Shown here one piece after another: positions 1-5,793 of a DNA stretch of 9,830 bases (positions are counted from its first letter, which is position 1; every line of letters begins with the position of its first letter). The stretch is from Patescibacteria group bacterium UBA6130 (GTDB lineage: Bacteria; Patescibacteriota; Microgenomatia; UBA12405; UBA6130). The notes beneath the pieces were generated by a model. It searched no databases. It saw nothing but the letters and a program-made list of their open reading frames with translations, and was not told the origin of the DNA. The stretch spans positions 827-10,656 of the forward strand of contig DIVO01000022.1 of assembly GCA_002428285.1 (NCBI GenBank), written 5' to 3'. Made by a program: the position numbers and the translations under genes.

Positions 1-1064
1 TTTATTCTCATGACTATACTAGAAATAAGATAATCAAAAGAATAAAGAGACAATATGAGGGAGAAGTATTACATCTCAAAAATTGTCTTGGTCAAACTAC
101 ACTTACTCCTGATCATTTAATCTATGCTATGAAGCTACCTCCTCATGATAAATACCTTCGGCATAAATTTAAAAAAACACTGAGTCCCGCTTGGTATCAT
201 GCTAGTTGTTTAAATAAATCCGATATAGTTGTTTATCCTATCCCACAAGAAGAAAGGGACGTTAAACATCTAAGAATTAGTGTCAAAAAATCGAGATGGG
301 ATTTTAGAAGCAAAGATATCCCTGAAAAAATTCCTGTTAATGAAGATTTACTAAGGCTTTTTGGATATTTCTTATCTGAGGGAAATATTCAGGATAAACC
401 TAGTAAGACTTATATTAGTTTCACGCTTAATATTAAAGAGAAGGATGTTGCCAAGGATATTGAGAATATTGTAGGTAGCTTATTTAATATCAAAGTGAAA
501 AAAAGCATAAGAGTAAAAAGAAAAACCTTGGTTGTTAATCTTTACAATGTCCATCTTGCTAGGCTATTTAAAAAACTGTTTGGGAATGGGGCAAATAAGA
601 AAAGAATACCAAAATTTGTTATGAAGTTGCCTAGAAAAAAGCAAAAAGCCTTAATTTTTGGATTGTGGAAAGGAGACGGTTATTTAAATTTAGATAGAAA
701 GGGATCGAGGGGAGGCTATGCTACAGTTAGTGTGGAAATGGCAGAGCAAATTAAAGTTTTGTTGTTGAGACAAGGAATTGTTCCCTCTGTTTATACTGAA
801 AAAGCGAAGTTATCAAAATGGGCAAATTATAAGCAAGTATACAGAATCCATGTTGGGCAGAGATCGTCATTAAAAAAACTAAGTACAATTTTAGGTACTC
901 AATATAACCCGGAGTCGTACGAATCTATTGATAGCTGGATAAAGGGTAGTTATTGCTATGTGCCTATTACTAAAATAACAAGAAGTAAGTATAAAGGAGA
1001 AGTTTTTAACTTGGAAATTGGTAAAACTCATACATATATTTCTCAAGCGTTTTCTTTGCACAAT
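1..1064 (+). mobile_element. Intein with LAGLIDADG homing endonuclease (N-terminal part outside window)
   Basis: Translation in the nifU frame shows intein blocks in the expected order. Block B is LTPDHLIYA, with its TPDH at 105-116. The two LAGLIDADG motifs are LFGYFLSEG (357-383) and ALIFGLWKGDGYL (from about 648). Block F is VFNLEIGKTHTYIS (1002-1043), and block G is FSLHN followed by C. His 1059-1061 and Asn 1062-1064 are the terminal splicing residues and Cys 1065-1067 is the +1 nucleophile. Both LAGLIDADG motifs keep their acidic residue (E in SEG, D in GDG), so the endonuclease looks catalytically intact. The window holds 354 intein codons. Block A with residue 1 must lie upstream, probably within about 50 codons. 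The intein should excise itself from the precursor and ligate the exteins, while the endonuclease would spread the element into intein-free alleles. Confidence 0.93.
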
Positions 1065-1346
1065 TGCGGAGATCAAATGAAGCTGTATTTGAAAATTGGC
1101 AGAAAAAATGGAAAAGAATATATTAAAGACATTAGTTTTCAAACATTGGGTTGCGCTTCAGCTATTGCCACAACCAGCATGTTAACAGAGCTTGCCAAGG
1201 GTAAAACTCTTGACGAAGCGTATAAAATAAATAGAGAAGATATTGCCAATTCTCTTGGAGGTCTTCCGCCAATTAAAATGCATTGTTCTGTTTTATCGCA
1301 AGAAGTATTAAAAGATGCAATTGACAAATGGAGGTCAAAAAAATGA
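1..1346 (+). CDS. nifU: NifU/IscU-type Fe-S cluster scaffold protein interrupted by an intein (5' end outside window)
   Basis: The frame is open from the first complete codon (position 3) to TGA at 1344-1346, so the gene begins upstream; the ATG at 129 lies inside the intein and is not a start. The last 93 codons (1065-1343) are the C-terminal extein. It begins CGDQMKLYLKI and contains QTLGCASAIATTS and LPPIKMHCSV, the signature of the U-type scaffold on which [2Fe-2S]/[4Fe-4S] clusters are assembled from cysteine-desulfurase sulfur. The three ligand Cys are at 1065, 1152 and 1284, the conserved Asp at 1071, and the His before the last Cys at 1281. The LPPIK segment matches the loop that HscA-type chaperones recognise in IscU. 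GLPPIKMHCSV resembles NifU more than E. coli IscU, but the protein ends right after this domain, with no ferredoxin-like or Nfu domain. The N-terminal extein is not in the window. The stop overlaps the next start by 4 nt (ATGA). Confidence 0.93.
   Translation, partial: YSHDYTRNKIIKRIKRQYEGEVLHLKNCLGQTTLTPDHLIYAMKLPPHDKYLRHKFKKTLSPAWYHASCLNKSDIVVYPIPQEERDVKHLRISVKKSRWDFRSKDIPEKIPVNEDLLRLFGYFLSEGNIQDKPSKTYISFTLNIKEKDVAKDIENIVGSLFNIKVKKSIRVKRKTLVVNLYNVHLARLFKKLFGNGANKKRIPKFVMKLPRKKQKALIFGLWKGDGYLNLDRKGSRGGYATVSVEMAEQIKVLLLRQGIVPSVYTEKAKLSKWANYKQVYRIHVGQRSSLKKLSTILGTQYNPESYESIDSWIKGSYCYVPITKITRSKYKGEVFNLEIGKTHTYISQAFSLHNCGDQMKLYLKIGRKNGKEYIKDISFQTLGCASAIATTSMLTELAKGKTLDEAYKINREDIANSLGGLPPIKMHCSVLSQEVLKDAIDKWRSKK
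1330..1334 (+). promoter_or_regulatory. Shine-Dalgarno GGAGG that fixes the DUF1858 start
   Basis: GGAGG lies 8 nt before ATG 1343-1345 and inside the last codons of nifU. The in-frame ATG at 1328 overlaps the first G of this site, so it cannot be served by it. The choice of 1343 also gives the common ATGA stop/start overlap. Confidence 0.8.
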
Positions 1347-1579
1347 AAAAAGATAATAAGCCAATTACTCGTAAGAGTAAATTAGGTAAGATTGTTGAAG
1401 ATTATCCGGCAGCAGCCAACTTGTTGATGGAAAAATATGGCTTGCATTGTGTCGGTTGTTTTGCCGCAATTTATGAAACTTTAGAAGAGGGTTCAAGAGC
1501 CCATGGTATGGATGACAAGGAAATCGATAAGATGGTTGATGACTTAAATAAGACAGTCCAGGAAAAAAACAAGAAATAA
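1343..1579 (+). CDS. Small DUF1858-family protein with CxxC motif
   Basis: A 78-residue soluble protein. Residues around 18-60 read DYPAAANLLMEKYGLHCVGC and then FAAIYETLEEGSRAHGMD. This is the DUF1858 pattern, a short helical domain found alone or joined to hybrid-cluster-protein and ScdA/RIC-related proteins; its biochemical role is not established. The Cys pair C36/C39 in HCVGC is the conserved feature and could bind metal or act in redox chemistry (inference). The tail after residue 68 is Lys-rich. The start at 1343 is chosen over 1328 because GGAGG sits 8 nt upstream and the ATGA overlap with nifU is typical of translational coupling. The link with an Fe-S scaffold gene supports a role in Fe-S or redox metabolism, but this is guilt by association. 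It ends 14 nt before the convergent protease gene. Confidence 0.85.
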   Translation: MKKDNKPITRKSKLGKIVEDYPAAANLLMEKYGLHCVGCFAAIYETLEEGSRAHGMDDKEIDKMVDDLNKTVQEKNKK

Positions 1580-1593
1580 ACTTTTTAATCTGA

Positions 1594-2235
1594 TTAAAAA
1601 ATTCCGCCTAATAGAAAATTAGAGATTGTCATCAGAGTTGGACCAAGAATTAAGCCGACAAAAGAAGAGCCAGTGCCTGGGATAGGTAAGAACAATATTA
1701 AGAGTAAAATGATAAGCCCATATCTTTGCATCGAATCTTCGACTTCAACCCCAATTTCTGTGGGCAAAATCCCAAGTAATATTTTTAATCCATCCAAAGG
1801 TCCAACAGGCAAAAGATTAAAAAGCCCGAGTCCGAGATTAAGAACAACTATAGTTTGAATTAGCTGAGCCAAAAATAATTGTAAAGTAATTCCGGAGACT
1901 AATCCGGGCAAAATTCTATATAATACTGCAAAAATCACTGCCACAACAAAGTTACTTGTAGGACCGGCAAGTGATATCAAAGCTTGATCGCGTTTGGGAT
2001 TTCTTAAGTTGTAAGGATCAATGGGTACTGGTTTTCCCCAGCCAAATCTAAAAAAAATTAGAGCCAAGGTTCCCAGAGGGTCAAAGTGGGCGAGTGGGTT
2101 TAAAGTCAGCCTGCCGTTTAGTCTTGGGGTAGGATCACCAAGCTCATCTGCTACTCGAGCATGAGCATACTCATGGACCGACAAGGCGATAATTAAAGCT
2201 ATTGCGATAATAACAAAACCCAATATTGCGCTCAT
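1594..2235 (-). CDS. Site-2 protease family (M50) integral membrane zinc metalloprotease
   Basis: This 213-residue protein is mostly membrane-spanning. The zinc-binding HExxH motif is HEYAH at residues 21-25, at the end of the first hydrophobic segment. It is followed by RLTLNPLAHFDPLGTL (43-57), the usual stretch after the catalytic helix in short bacterial M50 proteases. The second active-site motif, FNLLPVGPLDG (139-149), supplies the third zinc ligand Asp148. Hydrophobic segments lie at about 4-20, 85-110, 115-145 and 172-185. The length fits the minimal YwhC/Rip3-like subgroup without PDZ or CBS domains. Such enzymes cut substrates within the membrane, often anti-sigma factors or leftover signal peptides; the substrate here cannot be inferred. 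ATG at 2233-2235 starts the frame, with no convincing SD. A TAAAAT at 2260-2255 (- strand) could be a -10 box but has no good -35. The neighbours give no functional link. Confidence 0.93.
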   Translation of the reverse strand: MSAILGFVIIAIALIIALSVHEYAHARVADELGDPTPRLNGRLTLNPLAHFDPLGTLALIFFRFGWGKPVPIDPYNLRNPKRDQALISLAGPTSNFVVAVIFAVLYRILPGLVSGITLQLFLAQLIQTIVVLNLGLGLFNLLPVGPLDGLKILLGILPTEIGVEVEDSMQRYGLIILLLILFLPIPGTGSSFVGLILGPTLMTISNFLLGGIF

Positions 2236-2312
2236 GTTCTAAGTTTACCATATGATTTTACCCCTGTCTGTTATGAGCTTGTTGCTTAATAGTTGCGCCG
2301 CTTCTACTAGGT

Positions 2313-2341
2313 TTGATAATAATCTTTTTATTTGATATAGT
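2313..2341 (+). promoter_or_regulatory. Sigma-70-type promoter for bL28
   Basis: TTGATA (2313-2318) and TATAGT (2336-2341) are separated by 17 nt. Transcription would begin near 2348, giving a leader of about 20 nt that contains the SD at 2355-2360. This is the best-formed promoter plus SD combination in the window. Confidence 0.6.
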
Positions 2342-2354
2342 ATAAAAGCAATTC

Positions 2355-2360
2355 AAGGAA
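2355..2360 (+). promoter_or_regulatory. Shine-Dalgarno AAGGAA deciding the bL28 start
   Basis: AAGGAA is 8 nt from ATG 2369 but only 2 nt from ATG 2363. The spacing, and the family N-terminus MAKCEIC, both favour 2369. Confidence 0.7.
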
Positions 2361-2368
2361 ATATGTTT

Positions 2369-2638
2369 ATGGCAAAATGTGAAATATGTAACAAAAAATC
2401 TGAAGTTGGCAGAACAAGCCGACATAGGCGTGGTGTGGCCTCAAAAAAGTTTTTGCATAAAGCTACCAAGAAAAAAAAGGTATTCAAACCAAACTTGCAG
2501 AAAATAACCTATTATGAAGCCGGAAAACAAGTAACAAAAATTCTTTGCTCATCTTGCATTAGAAGATTGAAAAAAGACACATCAACTCAAGAGTTGATTA
2601 CAGGTAAAAAGCCAACCTCTCAGAGCGCCAGCGCATAA
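2369..2638 (+). CDS. rpmB: Large ribosomal subunit protein bL28
   Basis: The 89-residue basic protein begins MAKCEICNKKSEVGRTSRHR, the typical N-terminus of the zinc-ribbon form of bL28. The core KVFKPNLQKITYYEAGKQV and the second Cys pair ILCSSCIRRL follow, giving C4/C7 and a CxxC at about residues 60-63 as a probable four-Cys zinc site. bL28 binds 23S rRNA near the E-site/L1-stalk side of the 50S subunit. The protein is longer than many bL28 (about 60-78 residues) because of a Lys-rich insert at about residues 24-36 (KFLHKATKKKKVF) and a Ser/Thr-rich tail of about 20 residues. ATG 2369 is preferred to 2363 by SD spacing and family alignment. Its own promoter lies upstream. The 3' end overlaps the convergent fmt gene by 19 nt. 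Confidence 0.92.
   Translation: MAKCEICNKKSEVGRTSRHRRGVASKKFLHKATKKKKVFKPNLQKITYYEAGKQVTKILCSSCIRRLKKDTSTQELITGKKPTSQSASA
2570..2598 (-). terminator. Candidate intrinsic terminator of fmt, inside the bL28 coding region
   Basis: On the minus strand ATCAACTC-TT-GAGTTGAT (2598 to 2581) forms a perfect 8-bp inverted repeat (about 7 bp with a real loop). GTGTC and then six T (2575-2570) follow it. It starts 21 nt past the fmt stop. The stem is short with modest GC, and the T-run is 5 nt away, so it is plausible rather than certain. On the plus strand no T-run follows. Confidence 0.35.
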
Positions 2639-3597
2639 GCTTCTTGTAATTGCTTAAATTCTACGGGTTTTTTCCCCTCAAGCTGAACCTTTTTTATAAT
2701 CAGTTTATTGTCCTCAATTGCTGTTTCCAGAATTTTCAATCTGACATTTTTATCATTGATTTTTACAATAGTCCAAATTCCCGGCCAGGGTGAAAGAGCC
2801 AAATTAAGCTTGTGGACCACGTATGGTGCGGGCAATTCAACTTCATTCTGGCTGAAGCATTTCATAAAAACTTCTGGTGTATTTTTAATGTTTATCGACT
2901 CATTTTTAAGAGCTTTGCCGAGCAGATTTAAATTCGGAGACAAATAACCATCATCTCTTTTTAACAAAGGTGTCCAGGAAGCTTTTGAGTGATCTTGTTT
3001 TCGAGGTGGGTAGAAATAATCACCATCAAGTTTGATATTATTTATTTCCTTTCCTGCTTTTGAATCAGAAAGATATTTTTTAATAATTTCATGAGCATTT
3101 TCTCCCATAAGAGAAAAAAGTTTTTGATAATGTTGTTGAGAGTTAAGTTCGGGGCTTAATTTAAGTTTTTTTTGGAATATCAGGGGACCATGGTCAACTT
3201 TTTTATCCATCAAAATAGCACTGTAGCCGGTATATTCATCGTTGTTGATTATTGTTCCAATAGCAGGAGATGGTCCTCGGTATTTTGGCAGAAGCGAAGG
3301 ATGAAAATTTACTATTCCATGTTTAAATTGAGCTATAAGGCTCTCGGGAATAATTTTGCCGAAAACAGCGCAAACCCCGATTTCTGTTTTTAATGATTGG
3401 GGAAAATCTTTTAGGTTATCTAGCTTATAGACAGTTATTTTATTATCTTGAGCAAATTGGGCAGCGGGATTAGGGGTTAATTCCTGGTTGTGGGCGATAT
3501 GGCGGTCAGGAATAGTGACTAAAACCACCTCATCAAATTTTGATAGAGATTTCAAAACGGGAAGAGAGAAGATGGAAGAGCCAAAAAATATAATCAT
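2620..3597 (-). CDS. fmt: Methionyl-tRNA formyltransferase
   Basis: The enzyme transfers the formyl group from 10-formyltetrahydrofolate to Met-tRNA(fMet), making the initiator tRNA for translation. The Rossmann-like formyltransferase domain starts MIIFFGSSIFSLPVL. The folate and catalytic segment is GIVNFHPSLLPKYRGPSP (94-111), with catalytic Asn97 and His99; Asp135 lies in KKVDHGPLIF. This matches the Asn-His-Asp triad of E. coli Fmt. After the linker PPRKQDHSKASWTP (197-210) comes the OB-like C-terminal domain with LALSPWPGIWTIVK (266-279). At 325 residues it is near the family size of about 315. ATG 3595-3597 gives a normal N-terminus, with no SD visible. The gene diverges from def across an 89-bp spacer, so the enzymes that add and remove the formyl group share a control region. 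Its stop lies within the end of the bL28 gene. Confidence 0.95.
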   Translation of the reverse strand: MIIFFGSSIFSLPVLKSLSKFDEVVLVTIPDRHIAHNQELTPNPAAQFAQDNKITVYKLDNLKDFPQSLKTEIGVCAVFGKIIPESLIAQFKHGIVNFHPSLLPKYRGPSPAIGTIINNDEYTGYSAILMDKKVDHGPLIFQKKLKLSPELNSQQHYQKLFSLMGENAHEIIKKYLSDSKAGKEINNIKLDGDYFYPPRKQDHSKASWTPLLKRDDGYLSPNLNLLGKALKNESINIKNTPEVFMKCFSQNEVELPAPYVVHKLNLALSPWPGIWTIVKINDKNVRLKILETAIEDNKLIIKKVQLEGKKPVEFKQLQEAYALAL

Positions 3598-3608
3598 AGG
3601 TAAATTTT

Positions 3609-3637
3609 AGCATACTGTTATTTTATAACTATTTCAG
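3609..3637 (-). promoter_or_regulatory. Weak candidate promoter for fmt
   Basis: On the minus strand CTGAAA (3637-3632) is 17 nt from TATGCT (3614-3609), which would start transcription about 5 nt before the fmt ATG. An overlapping TAAAAT (3609-3604) is a second possible -10. Neither is strong. Confidence 0.28.
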
Positions 3638-3648
3638 TGGGAAAAGCT

Positions 3649-3678
3649 TTGATAAGAAAATGAGCTTGATGATATAAT
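3649..3678 (+). promoter_or_regulatory. Promoter of def, with -10 box 8 nt from the start codon
   Basis: TTGATA (3649-3654) and a consensus TATAAT (3673-3678) are 18 nt apart. The ATG of def is at 3687, so transcription at the normal distance would begin at about 3685, giving a leaderless or nearly leaderless mRNA. An in-frame TAA at 3675-3677 rules out an earlier start codon. Confidence 0.6.
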
Positions 3679-3684
3679 CAAGCT
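3663..3684 (+). repeat. Perfect inverted repeat over the def -10 box (operator-like)
   Basis: AGCTTGAT (3663-3670), a 6-nt spacer GATATA, and ATCAAGCT (3677-3684) form a perfect 8+8 palindrome. It covers TATAAT and ends 2 nt before the def ATG. Because the expected transcript starts after it, DNA binding by a dimeric repressor is likelier than an RNA hairpin. Confidence 0.5.
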
Positions 3685-3686
3685 AT

Positions 3687-4289
3687 ATGATTTTAACCTA
3701 CCCAAACGATATATTGAAAGCCATGAGCACCCCTTTTTCCAAAGTCACAGAGGAGCTTAGGGTAACTGCAGATGAGTTGGCAAAAGAACTTGCTGACAGT
3801 GATATTGGCGTGGGATTAGCGGCTCCTCAAATCGGCGTAAACAAAAGGATTTTTGCCATTAAAGAAGATCATGCTGATGGCAAGGAAAAAAAAGCCAAAA
3901 TAGCTGTAAATTTTTATATCAATCCCCAGATTGTCGATACTTTTGAAAAACAAAAAACCTATGTCGCCTTAGTCAATGATGATCAGACGGAACCATTCTT
4001 GGAAGGTTGCTTGTCAGTTCCAAGAGTATGGGGAACTGTTAAGAGATGGACAAAGATCAAAGCCAAATGGCAGGAGATCGAAGAAGGACAGCTTAAAGAT
4101 AGAGAGGAAATTTTACAAGGGCTTATGGCTATTATTTTTCAGCATGAGCTTGACCATCTTGATGGCATTCTATTTATCGACCATATTAATAAAGATAATG
4201 GTAAAATGTATTTAGTGGAAGACAATAAGAAAACCGAGATTTCCTTTAGCGAGCTTACTAATCTTGGTTCTTTAACTAAATCTAAGTAA
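3687..4289 (+). CDS. def: Peptide deformylase
   Basis: This metalloenzyme removes the N-formyl group from nascent proteins at the ribosome exit. All three family motifs are present: GVGLAAPQ (41-48), EGCLSVP (106-112, metal ligand Cys108) and QHELDHLDG (152-160, metal ligands His153 and His157, catalytic Glu154). The N-terminus MILTYPNDIL is shorter than usual by a few residues, and an in-frame TAA just upstream shows that no longer form exists. The 200 residues exceed the typical 160-190. The extra length is partly a charged insert at about 60-73 (KEDHADGKEKKAK), a second at about 87-103, and a tail after residue 170. rsh follows after 13 nt, so the two probably form an operon. The promoter overlaps a palindrome and no SD is seen, in line with leaderless initiation. 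Confidence 0.95.
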   Translation: MILTYPNDILKAMSTPFSKVTEELRVTADELAKELADSDIGVGLAAPQIGVNKRIFAIKEDHADGKEKKAKIAVNFYINPQIVDTFEKQKTYVALVNDDQTEPFLEGCLSVPRVWGTVKRWTKIKAKWQEIEEGQLKDREEILQGLMAIIFQHELDHLDGILFIDHINKDNGKMYLVEDNKKTEISFSELTNLGSLTKSK

Positions 4290-4292
4290 GGA
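4288..4292 (+). promoter_or_regulatory. Shine-Dalgarno AAGGA of the RelA/SpoT homologue
   Basis: AAGGA overlaps the def stop codon and lies 10 nt before ATG 4303. It supports that start and def-rsh co-transcription. Confidence 0.6.
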
Positions 4293-4302
4293 TTTATTTA
4301 CC

Positions 4303-5793
4303 ATGAAGCCTTACTTACAGATGCCAGTTATAACTTTCAGTGAGAAACAAATATACCATTTATCTTGGTATGACTTAACAAAAGCTTTACAAGAAAATGG
4401 AAATTCTCAGACTTACGATCTAGATCAGATCAAACAAGCTTTTGATTTTGCTGAAAAAATTCACAGCGACCAAAAAAGAATTTCCGGACATCCTTTTATT
4501 TCCCATCCTCTTTTTGTTGCTTGGGTGCTTATAAAGCTAAAAATGGACCAATCGAGTATTGTTGCGGGACTTTTGCATGATGTAATTGAAACAAAAAAAG
4601 TGAACGAAGAAGATGTTTCCGAAAAGTTTGGTGATGAAGTCGCCTTGATAGTTTTAGGTGTAACGGAAATGCGTAAAAAAACTAAAGGTACAAGAGATAT
4701 CAAAGATCAGGAAGTTATGGAAAACTTTCGTAGGTTGATTTTATCTTCAATTGATGACAGCCGGGTGCTGATAATCAGAATTATTGAAAAATTGCATGGA
4801 GCTTTAACTATTAAGCATCTTAAGCCAAAAGATCAAAAAACCCAGGCAGAAAAGCTCATCAGGATCTATGCCCACTTAGCAGAATATGCAAGTTTCTATT
4901 TTGCCAAAAGGGAAATGGAGGATGCGGCTTTCAAAGTGCTATATCCAAAACAACAGCATCAGATAAAAAATTATTTTGATAAATTTCTTGAGGTCAATGA
5001 AGAAAAATTGGAGAAGTTGATCGAAAGAATAATTCAGTTATTAAATATAAATAAAATTGCTTATGCCAATGTCTATGGTAGAAGAAAAGGCTACTATAGC
5101 ACTTACTTAAAAATCATGCGAGCCATGGAAAAGGGTGAGTTGAAAGAATTCGAGCCTTCAGCGGTAAGGGATGTTATGGGGATTACCATTTTAACCAAAG
5201 ACGTCAATACTTGTTATGAAGTTTTAGGATTAATCCACAACTCTTTTGATTATTATGAAGATGAATTTGATGATTATATCGCCAATCCCAAACCAAATGG
5301 GTATAGATCTTTGCAGACAACGGTTAATTTGGGTAAAGATAGCAGAGCGGAGATCCAAATTAAAACCGAAGAAATGCATTATTTTAATGAATACGGACCA
5401 GCTTCTCACATTGCATATAAATATGGGAAATTGGGAAAAGGTGATATTTCCTGGTTAGAAAAATTAAGCGGTTGGAGAGACGGGAAATTCAAGATTAAAA
5501 TTTTTGAGGAAAACATTTATGTTTTCACTCCCAAGAGGGATGTTATCCAGCTGCCCAAGGATGCAACTCCTGTGGATTTTGCCTGCAGAATCCATGGTAA
5601 TTTACTTAGTTATTGCATGGGGGCAAAAGTAAATGGCAAATTGGTTAAGCTCAACCATAAACTAAACAATGGTGATTTGGTTGAGATTATCAAAAGCAAA
5701 AAGGCAGCTAAACCGAGAAGGGATTGGCTCTATTGGTGTAATTCAAGCTCAACAAAATCTATTCTTCGCAAACTGATTAAAAAAATAAACTAA
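4303..5793 (+). CDS. relA: RelA/SpoT homologue, HD-synthetase-TGS, probably a synthetase-type (p)ppGpp enzyme
   Basis: RSH proteins make (p)ppGpp from ATP and GDP/GTP, and many also hydrolyse it. The HD domain spans about residues 40-200 and keeps His68 (FISHP), His92-Asp93 and Glu96 (LLHDVIE). The usual ADRLHN is IEKLHG (161-166), so the metal-ligand Asp is Glu162 and the catalytic Asn is Gly166; the Asp after Glu96 is Thr97. The synthetase domain (about 250-375) has GRRKGYYSTYLK (259-270), Asp290, PKPNGYRS (329-336) and AEIQIKTEEMH (349-359). It carries EFDD at 321-324, the EXDD signature of monofunctional RelA rather than the RXKD of bifunctional enzymes. The usual His of GYQSxH is Gln338, and the Arg of AVRIIV is Thr295. 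A TGS domain (about 398-465, VFTPKRDVIQLP) ends the protein, with only a short basic tail. The helical, zinc-finger/RIS and ACT modules of long RSHs (about 700-750 residues) are absent. It overlaps the convergent wzy-like gene by 4 nt. Confidence 0.9.
   Translation: MKPYLQMPVITFSEKQIYHLSWYDLTKALQENGNSQTYDLDQIKQAFDFAEKIHSDQKRISGHPFISHPLFVAWVLIKLKMDQSSIVAGLLHDVIETKKVNEEDVSEKFGDEVALIVLGVTEMRKKTKGTRDIKDQEVMENFRRLILSSIDDSRVLIIRIIEKLHGALTIKHLKPKDQKTQAEKLIRIYAHLAEYASFYFAKREMEDAAFKVLYPKQQHQIKNYFDKFLEVNEEKLEKLIERIIQLLNINKIAYANVYGRRKGYYSTYLKIMRAMEKGELKEFEPSAVRDVMGITILTKDVNTCYEVLGLIHNSFDYYEDEFDDYIANPKPNGYRSLQTTVNLGKDSRAEIQIKTEEMHYFNEYGPASHIAYKYGKLGKGDISWLEKLSGWRDGKFKIKIFEENIYVFTPKRDVIQLPKDATPVDFACRIHGNLLSYCMGAKVNGKLVKLNHKLNNGDLVEIIKSKKAAKPRRDWLYWCNSSSTKSILRKLIKKIN

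Noticed and set aside
129..131. ATG at 129 as the start of the first gene
   Set aside because: The same frame is open to the window edge and encodes intein block B (TPDH at 105-116) before this ATG, so the codon is internal.
891..1142. Open frames on the opposite strand of nifU, rsh, the Wzy-like and NRAMP-like genes (for example this one)
   Set aside because: They show no family resemblance, lie entirely within well-supported genes, and look like antisense shadows.
1344..1346. Possible TGA recoding (Gly code of some CPR lineages)
   Set aside because: TGA ends nifU exactly at the family's C-terminus and also ends fmt. No conserved protein here needs read-through of TGA.
1582..1600. Inverted repeat TTTTTAAT-CTG-ATTAAAAA between the DUF1858 and protease genes as a bidirectional terminator
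   Set aside because: The stem is A-T only and no U-tract follows on either strand, so it is probably a chance AT-rich palindrome.
2236..2368. Longest stretch without a gene as a possible small RNA or riboswitch
   Set aside because: Apart from the bL28 promoter and a possible weak -10 for the protease gene, I see no stable hairpin or known aptamer sequence.
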